Assembly: GCA_029863245.1 (NCBI GenBank)
Contig: JAOTVV010000013.1
Location: forward strand, 1 to 64,000
Direction of reading: 5' to 3'
DNA from: Gemmatimonadota bacterium
GTDB taxonomy: Bacteria; Gemmatimonadota; Gemmatimonadetes; Gemmatimonadales; GWC2-71-9
DNA: 64,000 nt
Of this stretch, positions 1 through 8,610 are shown piece after piece. The position numbers and the translations under genes are program-made. Below the pieces are notes generated by a model. The model did not search any database. It saw nothing but the letters and a program-made list of their open reading frames with translations, and was not told the origin of the DNA. The first letter of the stretch is position 1. Each line of letters starts with the position of its first letter.

Positions 1-6
1 GCCAGA

Positions 7-40
7 GGGGGGCTCCACCACGCGATGGGAGCCCCCCTTT
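7..40 (+). terminator. Rho-independent terminator-like hairpin
   Basis: A perfect 10-bp stem (7-16 with 28-37) with an 11-nt loop is followed by TTT. It would end a transcript entering from the left edge, just before infA. The gene it terminates lies outside the window. Confidence 0.7.
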
Positions 41-94
41 CGGTATCACCCGCCGGCTGGCTAGGATTAGGGCCAGCTAATCGGCGAAGGTGGC

Positions 95-316
95 ATGGCC
101 AAGAAAGACGCAATTGAGTTGCAGGGAACGGTGACGGAAGTTTTGCCAAACGCCACCTTCCGCGTATTGCTCGAGAACGGACACACGGTGCTCTCGACCA
201 TTGCCGGCCGGATGCGGCGCAACCGCATCCGGGTGCTCGCCGGCGATCGAGTGACCGTAGAGGTATCACCCTACGACCTGACGCGGGGCCGAATCACGTT
301 TCGACATAAGAACTGA
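95..316 (+). CDS. infA: Translation initiation factor IF-1
   Basis: A 73-residue protein of the usual IF-1 length, made of a single S1/OB-fold domain. It starts [19 protein letters not shown] and carries the family segment [19 protein letters not shown] and the ending [13 protein letters not shown]-1 occupies the ribosomal A site during initiation and works with IF-2 and IF-3 in the cytoplasm. A purine-rich AAGGTGG lies just before the ATG. The gene follows a terminator and precedes rho on the same strand. It is not embedded in the rpl/rps operon that often carries infA, at least within the visible sequence. Confidence 0.97.
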   Translation: MAKKDAIELQGTVTEVLPNATFRVLLENGHTVLSTIAGRMRRNRIRVLAGDRVTVEVSPYDLTRGRITFRHKN

Positions 317-481
317 TGCACCGCGTTGCGACGGGTTTGCGAGACGTCGCAACGGTGGTACGTTCCTAGGGTAACATCCCCCCGGGGTACTCCCCCCCCG
401 GTTCCACTCAGGCATCCAGACGCGTGCACGACACGAGAACGACCCTCGTACATTGACCCTTTACCCGTACCCATCGATCGC

Positions 482-1648
482 GTGAGCGACAATTCCAGTC
501 TTGGCGTCCTCGAAGTCACCCCAAAGGGGGCCGGCTTCATTCGGCGGCGCGACAACAGCTATCTGCCCTCACGGGGCGACATCCACGTCGGCCGCAAGCT
601 GATCCAGCAGTTCCGGCTCCGCACAGGTGACGAGCTGGCAGGTGACGTCGGTGAAGCATCGGGTCGAGGCAAGAGCCGCACCCTCCTGCGCATCCACACC
701 CTCAACGGCGTCGATCCCGCCAGCATGCAAGGCGAGCGTCCGCGCTTCAACGATCTCACGGCCATCCATCCCAACTCACAGCTCCCGCTCGACTGTGGCT
801 TGGTTCGGCTCGGCGCACCGGATCACACCAATCGTGTGATCGATCTGGTCTGCCCGTTGGGACTCGGCCAGCGAGCGATGATCGTGGCACCGGCGAAGGC
901 GGGCAAGACGATGGTTCTCCAGGCCATCGCCGAAGGCATCGCCAAGAACCGACCCAACTCCATGCTCCTGATCCTGCTGGTGGACGAGCGGCCGGAAGAG
1001 GTCACCGAGATGGAGGCCTGCGGGTACGGCGAGATCGTGGCCTCGACATTCGACTTCCCTGCCAGCCGCCACATCGCGGTCGCCGAGCTCACCTTGGAGC
1101 GCGCACGGCGCCGGGTCGAGATCGGTCAGGATGTGGTGATCATCCTGGACTCCATCACGCGGCTCGCGCGCGCGTACAATCGGGCGGAGAAGGGAAGCGG
1201 TCGCACGCTCTCAGGCGGCCTCGATGCCACCGCCATGGAGCGGCCGAAACGGTTCCTTGGCAGCGCCCGGAACATCGATCCCAGGCAGAGCGGTGGGTCG
1301 CTCACCATCATCGGAACCGCGTTGATCGACACGGGCTCCCGGATGGACCAGGTCATCTTCGAGGAGTTCAAGGGCACCGGCAACAGCGAGCTCGTGTTGA
1401 GTCGAGAGCTCGCCGAGCGCCGGATCTTCCCGGCTATCGACCTGAACGCGAGCGCAACTCGACGGGAAGAGCGTCTGCTCTCGCCGGACGCTTTGGAAGC
1501 CGTCCACTCCTTACGGCACTGGCTGGCGAGTCTGCCGGCCCCCGATGCCATGAAGGAGCTGCTCGACCTCCTGCGCCGCACGAAGACCAACGAGGAATTG
1601 GTCTCGCAAATCAACACCCAGGGAAAACAGAAGCTGGGATCCCGCTAG
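482..1648 (+). CDS. rho: Transcription termination factor Rho
   Basis: Rho is a hexameric RNA-dependent ATPase that terminates transcription. From the GTG at 482 the protein has 388 residues. It begins with the cold-shock-like RNA-binding domain (LEVTPKGAGFIRRRDNSYLP, about residues 7-26), followed by the RecA-like motor with P-loop APAKAGKT (Lys142), Walker B LLILLVDERPEE and the Q-loop TRLARAYN. The frame is open upstream to a TTG at 326, but those 52 residues are Pro/Arg-rich and unlike Rho, so GTG 482 is preferred although no good Shine-Dalgarno is visible. The helical Rho_N domain common in other bacteria is absent. The stop overlaps the stop of the convergent kinase gene by 4 bases. Confidence 0.95.
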   Translation: MSDNSSLGVLEVTPKGAGFIRRRDNSYLPSRGDIHVGRKLIQQFRLRTGDELAGDVGEASGRGKSRTLLRIHTLNGVDPASMQGERPRFNDLTAIHPNSQLPLDCGLVRLGAPDHTNRVIDLVCPLGLGQRAMIVAPAKAGKTMVLQAIAEGIAKNRPNSMLLILLVDERPEEVTEMEACGYGEIVASTFDFPASRHIAVAELTLERARRRVEIGQDVVIILDSITRLARAYNRAEKGSGRTLSGGLDATAMERPKRFLGSARNIDPRQSGGSLTIIGTALIDTGSRMDQVIFEEFKGTGNSELVLSRELAERRIFPAIDLNASATRREERLLSPDALEAVHSLRHWLASLPAPDAMKELLDLLRRTKTNEELVSQINTQGKQKLGSR

Positions 1649-3291
1649 AGCTCGAGCGGCTGGACCATCGACGGCGTTTCCGGTGCGGCCGCAGCGACGC
1701 CCGCCGTCGCCGATCCGTGGCGCAGTCGGTGCCGGTCCCACCACTCTCGGGCCCGCTCGGCCGTCCACGGTCGCTCGACAGAGATCCGTTGCAGCTCCGC
1801 AGCGAAATCGGCGGCAGACGCTGGACGTTCGGCAGGGTCCTTTCGCAGGCACTTGAGAATGACGGCGTCAAGCGCGGGCGGGACTGGCAGCTCGGTGCAG
1901 CGTGACGGCGCTCTCGGCTCTTCATGGACGTGCTGCAGCAGCATTTGCATCGGGTTCGCCGCCCGGAACACCGTGGTGCCCGTGAGCAGCCAGAACCCCA
2001 CACACCCCAGGGAGTAGAGGTCGCTCCGGCCATCCACGGCGTCGCCATCGCCCAGAGCCGTCTCCGGCGAACCGTACGCCGGCGTTCCCGCAAACGCGCC
2101 GATGTCCGTGAGCTTCGGGTCTTTGGAGCCTTTCGAGTCTCCGGACTGCTTGACCAGCCCGAAATCCAACACCTTCACCCAGTCGTGTTCCAAGCCGTAC
2201 CGACACAGGAACACGTTGGCCGGCTTGATGTCACGGTGCACGAGTCCGTTGGCGTGAGCCTCGGAGAGCGAATGGCAGGCTTGCGTCAGCACGTGAATCA
2301 CCCGTTCGGCGCAGAGCGGACCATGCCGCTGCACAAGTTCCTCGAGGCTCAGGCCGTCGAGTAGCTCCATCACGTAGTAGAACCCGCGATACTCCGTGAG
2401 TCCGTAGTCGTACACTTCGACCGTATGTGGTGAGCGCAGCTGCGACGTGGCCTGGACCTCCCGCTCGAACCGATGCAGATGACTGCTTGGCGTACGGCTG
2501 AGACTGCTGCCGCCTGGATCGCTGCGGATGAGCTTGATGGCCGCGGGCCGTGCCAGCATTCGGTGCTCCGCTTTCCACACCTCGCCCATCCCCCCTTCAC
2601 CCAGTTTTTCGACGAGCCGGTACGCACCCATACGACGGGCGCGACTGATGTCGGAGCCGAGCCGGAACACGACGCGGGACCCAATGAGCGCAATCCCTAC
2701 GCAAATGTAGTTGGGTAGAAAGAACTGGAACGTCGTCTCCGGGGCCAACGGCGGCCCGCCCCGGGCCACTCCGATCAGGTACATGAGCGGCCCCATCGAG
2801 GCGGCGCCGACCGCGGCGAGAAGTGTCTTCCCGGGCGTACTCGGAACGATCAGCGGAAAGAACACCATCCAGACGCAGGTCCACGAGAGGCCTATGGCCT
2901 CGGCCCCTGGGATCCCGTGCCGGAACGCCAGATGCACGTCGATGCCCGCCGCCGCAATGACCTCAAATACGAGACCGACGTCGAGGAGCAAATACGCGTC
3001 GATCCGGCCGCTCCGTGCCACGAAGAACATCAGCACCGAGGAGAAGATGAAGGCCAACGAGATCGCGTCCCCGACCGTGAAGCCGGTCGTCTCCCAGAAG
3101 ATGGAATAGGCCTGGGTGAAGCGGCCGGAACCGTAGGTCAGGGCGTAGACCGAGGCGTAAATCATCGCCGCCAACGCCAGTCGCTTTCCGGCCTTTGCGA
3201 CCAGGTCGGGCGGGAGTCCCGCGGAGGCACCGCGACCCACGCTCGGAACGAGATCCCGGGAATCGCGACGACGGACTTCGGCATCGGACAT
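1645..3291 (-). CDS. Membrane Ser/Thr protein kinase, N-terminal membrane domain
   Basis: A 548-residue eukaryote-like (Hanks-type) kinase with inverted layout. About six hydrophobic helices fill roughly residues 35-225 and the kinase domain occupies the C-terminal half. Kinase motifs are all present: glycine loop LGEGGMGEVWKAEH, invariant Lys in AAIKLI, catalytic loop HRDIKPANV (His352-Asp354), DFG in VLDFGLVK and an activation segment ending YGSPETALG. It should phosphorylate Ser/Thr on cytoplasmic substrates in response to a membrane-sensed signal; neither is known. The chosen ATG starts MSDAEVRRRD; an earlier in-frame start at 3381 adds 30 residues and is less likely. It converges with rho and diverges from the rhomboid gene. 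Confidence 0.9.
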   Translation of the reverse strand: MSDAEVRRRDSRDLVPSVGRGASAGLPPDLVAKAGKRLALAAMIYASVYALTYGSGRFTQAYSIFWETTGFTVGDAISLAFIFSSVLMFFVARSGRIDAYLLLDVGLVFEVIAAAGIDVHLAFRHGIPGAEAIGLSWTCVWMVFFPLIVPSTPGKTLLAAVGAASMGPLMYLIGVARGGPPLAPETTFQFFLPNYICVGIALIGSRVVFRLGSDISRARRMGAYRLVEKLGEGGMGEVWKAEHRMLARPAAIKLIRSDPGGSSLSRTPSSHLHRFEREVQATSQLRSPHTVEVYDYGLTEYRGFYYVMELLDGLSLEELVQRHGPLCAERVIHVLTQACHSLSEAHANGLVHRDIKPANVFLCRYGLEHDWVKVLDFGLVKQSGDSKGSKDPKLTDIGAFAGTPAYGSPETALGDGDAVDGRSDLYSLGCVGFWLLTGTTVFRAANPMQMLLQHVHEEPRAPSRCTELPVPPALDAVILKCLRKDPAERPASAADFAAELQRISVERPWTAERAREWWDRHRLRHGSATAGVAAAAPETPSMVQPLEL

Positions 3292-3400
3292 AGCGGCACC
3301 ACCAAGATGTATGGCCGTTCCTAAGATACGACTCGCTCGCGGGACCGAAACCTCATCGCGGGTGGCGCGGGATCCGGTCATCGCCTAGGCTTCCTGCATC

Positions 3401-4177
3401 ATGACCCCGTGGGTGACCCGACTCATCTTCGCCAACGCGGCGATGTACCTCGCAATGCGGACCTTTCCGGCGGTCCTGCCATCGCTGGTCCTCGTGCCGA
3501 TCATGCTGCCCACACGGCCGTGGACGCTGGTCACGTACATGTTTCTACACGCCAACTTCATTCACATCCTGTTCAACATGCTGGTCCTCTACTTCTTCGG
3601 GCCCATGCTGGAAATGCGGCTCGGCGGCCGCCGATTTCTCACCCTGTACTTCGTGAGTGGTATCGCTGCGGCCCTGGTGTCCGTGTTCTTCACGCCGCGC
3701 GCCATCATCGTGGGGGCATCAGGTGCGGTGTACGGTACGATGCTCGGTTTCGCTCGGTTCTGGCCCCGCCAGCAGATCTACATTTGGGGCGTGCTGCCGA
3801 TTCAAGCGCGGTGGCTCGTCGTCGTCATGACCGCGATGTCGCTCTATGCCGGGGTCAGCGGGTCACGGGACGGCGTCGCTCACTTCGCGCACCTGGGCGG
3901 CTTTCTCGGCGGACTGCTCTACCTTCTCTGGATCGAATGGCGCTCACCAGCCAGGAAATTCAAGCGCCAGGCCCAGGCCAGCGCCCCGCCGGTGCGCGAC
4001 CTGGACAGCGTGGCCGAACGGTGGCGATCGATTCGACGAGAGGACATTCATCCGCTCAATCGTGAGGAGATCGATCGCATCATGCAAAAGCTCGACCGCT
4101 CGGGACCGTCGAGTCTAACGTTCGACGAGCGGGCGACCCTCGAGCGCTTCGCCGGCGAGCGCAGCGCCGATAACTGA
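3401..4177 (+). CDS. Rhomboid-family intramembrane serine protease
   Basis: A 258-residue inner-membrane protein with about six transmembrane helices. Rhomboids cleave transmembrane segments using a Ser-His dyad. The catalytic serine is Ser107 in GASGAVYG, preceded by the helix with HANFIHILFNM. The catalytic histidine is His164 in AHFAHLGGFLGG. The WxR-like loop appears as EMRLGGRR. The C-terminal 80 residues form a charged cytoplasmic tail rich in Arg, Asp and Glu, longer than in minimal rhomboids. The gene diverges from the kinase across about 110 bases and may be co-transcribed with the following carboxypeptidase. Confidence 0.92.
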   Translation: MTPWVTRLIFANAAMYLAMRTFPAVLPSLVLVPIMLPTRPWTLVTYMFLHANFIHILFNMLVLYFFGPMLEMRLGGRRFLTLYFVSGIAAALVSVFFTPRAIIVGASGAVYGTMLGFARFWPRQQIYIWGVLPIQARWLVVVMTAMSLYAGVSGSRDGVAHFAHLGGFLGGLLYLLWIEWRSPARKFKRQAQASAPPVRDLDSVAERWRSIRREDIHPLNREEIDRIMQKLDRSGPSSLTFDERATLERFAGERSADN

Positions 4178-4247
4178 TCCCACTGGCGTCCGTCGCCGGC
4201 TGCAGCGACAATTGCCGCGATCCACACGCGATTCTGCCGGAGGTTCC

Positions 4248-6173
4248 ATGCCCACTCGTCTGGTTGCCCTCCTGTGCTCCGCATGGCTGGCGTTCTGGCC
4301 CGTGCCACTCGATGCGCAAACCGACCTTCCCCATTCCGAGAGCACCGACTGGTACACGGTGGGCGGCGAGCGCCATGGGGTGAGCTTCTTTCGAGCGCAC
4401 CGTCACGATGGCGTCGAATACGCGATCGGCGACACGCTGACCTTCGATCGTTTCCATACCGCCGACGTGATGGATGCGTGGCTCCGCCGCTGGGCGGACC
4501 GTTATCCCACTCTGGTCGATCTGTACGAAGTGGGTAGGAGCTTCGAGGGCCGCCCCATTCTCCAGGTCACCCTCACCAACACCGCAACCGGGAAGCCCTC
4601 GGACAAACCGGCGGCGTACTTCGAGGGTGGGCGGCACAGCGGCGAGATCACCGGTTCGGAGTCCGTTCTCTGGATGATCCAACACCTCCTCGTCGGCTAT
4701 GGCCGCGACCCGGATATCACGCGGCTCCTCGACACAAAGGCGATTCATCTGCGTCCGCAGAACAACCCCGACGGGTCCCGACTCTATCTGCACACCGCCC
4801 AGGCCAATCGCAGTACCGTTCGACCGCATGACTCGGACCGCGACGGGTTGCTCGATGAGGACCCTCCGGAGGACCTGGACGGCGACGGCGTCATCTTCGA
4901 TCTGCGCTGGCGCGCCACAGACGCGGAGCGTGACCATGCGAGCCACACGCTCGACGAGCGAGATCCGTCTGGGCGTCTCATGAGACGCGTCCCGGAAGGC
5001 GAAGGCGATTGGATGGTGATCTCCGAGGGCACGGACAACGACGGTGACGGCCGGTTCAACGAGGACGGAATCGGCGGCCTCGATCTCCACCGCAATTATC
5101 CGGAGAACTGGCGGCCGGACCGGGGAGGTGACGCCACCGGACGCGGATACACGCAGTCCGGCGCCGGAGCCTTTCCCTTGAGTGAGCCGGAAACGCGACT
5201 GACGGTGCTCTGGCTCCTCGAACACCCCAACGTGTCCGTCGTCAACTCCATGGACACCCGGGTGCCCATGCATCTCCGACCGCCGTCGACCTCCAAGAGT
5301 GCCGAGCGCATGTATCCCGAGGATCTGACCTACTACACCACGTTCGATTCCATCGGGCAGCGGATCACCGGCTACACCTGGGCGGGTGACGTATACGACA
5401 CCTACATGACCCGAGTGCCGTTCAGTCCCGTGACCGGTGACGCGTCACGCCCCTCTCCCCTCTTCGGCCATGGTCCCGACTTTGGCTACTTCTACTACGG
5501 CGCCATCTGGTACGGTGACGAGCTCTGGAACGGGGGGCGCATGCGTGATTACAACGGCGATGGCCTCCTAGACGAGGTGGATGCCCTGACCTGGGACGAT
5601 GGGGAGAATGGCGGACGCGGCTTCCGGGAGTGGGAGCCGCTGGAGCATCCAGCTTTGGGCGCAGTGGAAATCGGTGGCTTTCATCCCAAGTTCTTCTCCC
5701 AGAATCCGCCGCCCGAGATGCTCGAGCCTTGGGCACGCAATCAGGGGCTGTTCAATCTCGAGATGGCACGGTGGCTGCCGCAGATCGACGCCGTGCGGCT
5801 GGAATCCCGACAGACACGTGCTCGTGGGGACAGCGTGACGTATCGGGTACGGGTGAGCTGGACCAACTCCGGCAGGCTCCCGACCGCTCTACGGCAAGCT
5901 CAACTGGTGAAGATCGTGCAGGAGGACCGGGTCCGACTGCGGTTCGATTCCACTCTCACCACGGGAAAGCCGCCCACCGTACACATCGTAGTGCCGTCGA
6001 CCCGGGACAAGACGATCGGAGCCGGCTGGACCAGGCCCGGAGAGCGTAAGTCCGTCACGTTCGAGGTCCTCGTGCTGGGCGCTGCCGGAGTGGAGGGGAC
6101 AGTGGAGCTGCTCTCGACACGCGGCGGCAAAAAGGAGGCGCCCTTCGTGCTGGGGACGCCTCCGACCAACTGA
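4248..6173 (+). CDS. Secreted M14-family zinc carboxypeptidase
   Basis: A 641-residue exported metallopeptidase. GGAGG five bases before ATG 4248 fixes the start; the first 23 residues are a Sec signal ending PLDAQ. M14 signatures are clear: zinc ligands His130 and Glu133 in RHSGE, NPDGSR near residue 173, and zinc ligand His281 in LDLHRNYPENW. The catalytic domain carries four Asp-rich loops of the DxDxDG type (Asp195, Asp209, Asp263 and Asp434 regions), resembling calcium-binding loops. The C-terminal ~130 residues look like a beta-sandwich. It probably removes C-terminal residues from peptides in the periplasm or outside the cell. The next gene is convergent, with only 13 bases between the stops. 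Confidence 0.92.
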   Translation: MPTRLVALLCSAWLAFWPVPLDAQTDLPHSESTDWYTVGGERHGVSFFRAHRHDGVEYAIGDTLTFDRFHTADVMDAWLRRWADRYPTLVDLYEVGRSFEGRPILQVTLTNTATGKPSDKPAAYFEGGRHSGEITGSESVLWMIQHLLVGYGRDPDITRLLDTKAIHLRPQNNPDGSRLYLHTAQANRSTVRPHDSDRDGLLDEDPPEDLDGDGVIFDLRWRATDAERDHASHTLDERDPSGRLMRRVPEGEGDWMVISEGTDNDGDGRFNEDGIGGLDLHRNYPENWRPDRGGDATGRGYTQSGAGAFPLSEPETRLTVLWLLEHPNVSVVNSMDTRVPMHLRPPSTSKSAERMYPEDLTYYTTFDSIGQRITGYTWAGDVYDTYMTRVPFSPVTGDASRPSPLFGHGPDFGYFYYGAIWYGDELWNGGRMRDYNGDGLLDEVDALTWDDGENGGRGFREWEPLEHPALGAVEIGGFHPKFFSQNPPPEMLEPWARNQGLFNLEMARWLPQIDAVRLESRQTRARGDSVTYRVRVSWTNSGRLPTALRQAQLVKIVQEDRVRLRFDSTLTTGKPPTVHIVVPSTRDKTIGAGWTRPGERKSVTFEVLVLGAAGVEGTVELLSTRGGKKEAPFVLGTPPTN

Positions 6174-6186
6174 AGCCGCAAGGAGG

Positions 6187-7353
6187 TCAGCCGAGCAGCA
6201 TCTTGCCGATGGTCTGGAGCTGCATGTTGCTCGTGCCCTCGTAGATCGCGCCGATCTTGGCGTCGCGGTAGTACTTCTCGACGGGATACTCCTTCGTGTA
6301 TCCGTACCCGCCGAACAGCTCGACGCAGAGGCTCGTAACCCGCTCGGCCATCTGCGCCGTATAGAGTTTCGCCATCGCCGCTTCCATCATGTACGGCTGC
6401 TTCGCGTCACGCAGCCGTGCGGCATTGTAGACCATCAACCGTCCTGCCTCGAGCTCGGTCGCAGCCTGGGCAAGCTGGAACTGGACCGCCTGAAAGGTCC
6501 CGATCGGCTTCCCGAACTGCTGTCGCTCCATCACATAACGCCTGGTGGCATCCAACGCGCCCCGCGCCACGCCCACCATCTGCGCACCGATACCAATCCG
6601 GCCCACATTGAGCGTCTCGATAGCCACCTTGTAGCCCCTGCCAATCTCACCGAGCACGTTGTCGGCGGGGACACGGCAGTTCTCGAGAACCAGCTCCGTC
6701 GTGCTCGACGCACGGATGCCGAGCTTGTCTTCTTTCTTGCCGACCGTGAACCCGGGGAACTCTCGCTCCACGATGAATGCCGTGATGCCCTTATGTCCCT
6801 TGGTCGAATCGACGGTGGCGAACACCACGTAGATCTCCGCCTCGGCACCGTTGGTGATCCAGAGCTTCGCGCCGTTCAGGACCCACGCGTCGCCGTCCCG
6901 CTCCGCCCTGCACGCGAGGGCGAACGCGTCCGAGCCTGACCCGGCCTCCGAAAGGGCGTAGGCGCCCACCGTGCCGGCGGCGAGACGCGGGAGGTACTTC
7001 TGCTTGAGCGCTTCGCTCCCCCAATCAAGGAACGGGACGTTCACGAGCGTGTTCTGGACATCCACGAGAACGGACGTGGACGCGTCGATGGCGGAGAGTT
7101 CTTCCACCGCCAGCACGCACATGAAGAACGAGCCTCCCGCACCACCCAACTCCATGGGGATGTCGATTCCCATGAGCCCCAGCTCGGCAAACTTCGGAAT
7201 GAGCGCCGTGTCGAACTTCGCTGCGCGCTCCATCGCGTCCACACGCGGACGGACCTCCGCCTCAGCGAAGTCGCGGACCGCATCGCGGAACATGACCTCG
7301 TCTTCGGACAGCGTCGTCAGCGGCGTGCCCGACGTGGTCATTACGTCACTCAT
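6187..7353 (-). CDS. Acyl-CoA dehydrogenase
   Basis: A 388-residue FAD-dependent enzyme that forms trans-2-enoyl-CoA from acyl-CoA and passes electrons to electron-transfer flavoprotein. Family signatures are YALSEAGSGSDA (FAD/substrate binding), LWITNGAEAEIYVVFAT, the arginine-rich RRYVMERQQFGKPIGTFQAVQ, and the C-terminal IYEGTSNMQLQTIGKML with the catalytic Glu in YEGTS, the position seen in short-chain and butyryl-CoA type enzymes. ATG 7353 is chosen over the GTG two codons upstream. No ETF or other beta-oxidation gene is adjacent, so the chain length is unassigned. Confidence 0.95.
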   Translation of the reverse strand: MSDVMTTSGTPLTTLSEDEVMFRDAVRDFAEAEVRPRVDAMERAAKFDTALIPKFAELGLMGIDIPMELGGAGGSFFMCVLAVEELSAIDASTSVLVDVQNTLVNVPFLDWGSEALKQKYLPRLAAGTVGAYALSEAGSGSDAFALACRAERDGDAWVLNGAKLWITNGAEAEIYVVFATVDSTKGHKGITAFIVEREFPGFTVGKKEDKLGIRASSTTELVLENCRVPADNVLGEIGRGYKVAIETLNVGRIGIGAQMVGVARGALDATRRYVMERQQFGKPIGTFQAVQFQLAQAATELEAGRLMVYNAARLRDAKQPYMMEAAMAKLYTAQMAERVTSLCVELFGGYGYTKEYPVEKYYRDAKIGAIYEGTSNMQLQTIGKMLLG

Positions 7354-7417
7354 AACCACGCCATCGCCGTCTCACTCCACAGCCTCCGGCGGTTCGATAC
7401 TGCACCCAACAGTCCGT

Positions 7418-8398
7418 TCATTCCCAATCGTGGTCGTAGTCTTCGCCGGATCCTGCCGCACCTTGCTTGAAGAACGCCGCCTGCGCTGCGTATGGCTCGA
7501 CCATTCCGGAGACCCGCGCCAACTCCTCCTTGTCCATCGCCTGGAATTCCTGCGCGATGCGCACGTTCTCTTCGAGTTGCGCAACCGTGTCGCAGCCAAC
7601 GATTACCGTGCTCACCGGGTGCGTAAGGACCCAGCACATGGCATCCTTCATGGAGCGCAGACCGCCGTCCTGGAACACGCGCCCCCGCGCGGGAATCTTC
7701 ATGGCGATCACACCCATCTGCTTGCGGTTGGCTGCCGGCAACAACTCCGCGGCAAACGGCAGGTGATACGGATCCGCCGGATTCAGCGCCATGAGAATCG
7801 TGTCGAAACCGAAGCGGTTGATCCCGTCGAGGAGGACCGCGGGGTCGTAATGCCCCGTGATGCCAAGAAACCGTACCATGCCTTCCTCGCGCGCCTGCTG
7901 CATCGCCTCCATGGCTCCCTGCTGTGCGAAGATACGGTCCAACTGCTCGGTGTTGCGCACGTTGTGCAGCTGCCAGAGATCGACATGGTCGGTCTGAAGC
8001 CGCTTCAGGCTGTCCTCGAGGAGGCGCAGCGACCCGTCGCGGGTCCGATCGTGGGTCTTCGTGGCGAGGAACACCTCCTTGCGCCGCGTCGCCATCACCT
8101 CGCCGATGTACGACTGGCTCAGCCCACGGCCGTACGCCGCAGCCGTGTCGATGTAGTTCACGCCGAGATCGATTGCCCGATTGATGATGGATACCGACTC
8201 ATCGAGCTTTCCCGCCTGCTCCAGCGTCGCCTGGCCGCCGAGACTGAAGAGTCGAACGGGGTGTCCTGTGCGGCCGAGTGGTCGTTCGGGCATCGGTAAT
8301 TCGGGTCCCAACGGGGCATCACGGCACAACCACACCGATGCCGTGCCGGCAGCGCCCATCTTCACGAAGTCACGCCGAGATACGTCTTGCGGTGCCAT
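7418..8398 (-). CDS. Aldo/keto reductase with Tat signal
   Basis: A 326-residue (beta/alpha)8 oxidoreductase. The N-terminus SRRDFVKMGAAGTASVW is a twin-arginine signal, so the enzyme is probably exported folded, unusual for an NADPH-using family. Catalytic tetrad residues are recognisable: Asp in NYIDTAAAYG, the Tyr in AAAYG, Lys in FLATKTHDR and His in DLWQLHNV. The C-terminal cofactor segment is VSTVIVGCDTVAQLEENV. GGAGG sits directly over the first ATG at 8404 and six bases before the second, so ATG 8398 is preferred. The gene diverges from the ornithine cyclodeaminase-like gene. Confidence 0.9.
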   Translation of the reverse strand: MAPQDVSRRDFVKMGAAGTASVWLCRDAPLGPELPMPERPLGRTGHPVRLFSLGGQATLEQAGKLDESVSIINRAIDLGVNYIDTAAAYGRGLSQSYIGEVMATRRKEVFLATKTHDRTRDGSLRLLEDSLKRLQTDHVDLWQLHNVRNTEQLDRIFAQQGAMEAMQQAREEGMVRFLGITGHYDPAVLLDGINRFGFDTILMALNPADPYHLPFAAELLPAANRKQMGVIAMKIPARGRVFQDGGLRSMKDAMCWVLTHPVSTVIVGCDTVAQLEENVRIAQEFQAMDKEELARVSGMVEPYAAQAAFFKQGAAGSGEDYDHDWE

Positions 8399-8561
8399 GG
8401 CCATCCTCCAAGCGCGTGGTCTGGAAGTCGGGACCCTCGGTGCCGGGAGGAACAGAGAGGGACTCCCACATAAGATGAATCACGGACCCATCGAGCGGGA
8501 GGGCGCATCATGGCGCTGACCGGACGGACGGCCCTTCCTGCCCCACGGGTCGCGGGCCGCG

Positions 8562-8591
8562 CCCCGAACGGCCAAGTTATGCCGTTCGGGG
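8562..8591. promoter_or_regulatory. Perfect 11-bp hairpin upstream of cyclodeaminase gene
   Basis: Bases 8562-8572 pair perfectly with 8581-8591 around an 8-base AT-rich loop (CAAGTTAT). The hairpin ends 19 bases before the ATG at 8611 and has no T-tract on either side, so it is not an obvious terminator. It could be an operator palindrome or a leader RNA structure affecting ribosome access. Only the symmetry is seen; the role is inference. Confidence 0.45.
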
Positions 8592-8610
8592 TCACACCGC
8601 AGAGGCCAGC

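Noticed and set aside
326..481. N-terminal extension of rho to a TTG at 326
   Set aside because: The added residues are Pro/Arg-rich with no Rho_N similarity; the first recognisable Rho residues follow the GTG at 482.
4080..5273. 397-codon minus-strand frame over the M14 carboxypeptidase
   Set aside because: The opposite strand encodes a complete M14 enzyme with signal peptide and zinc ligands.
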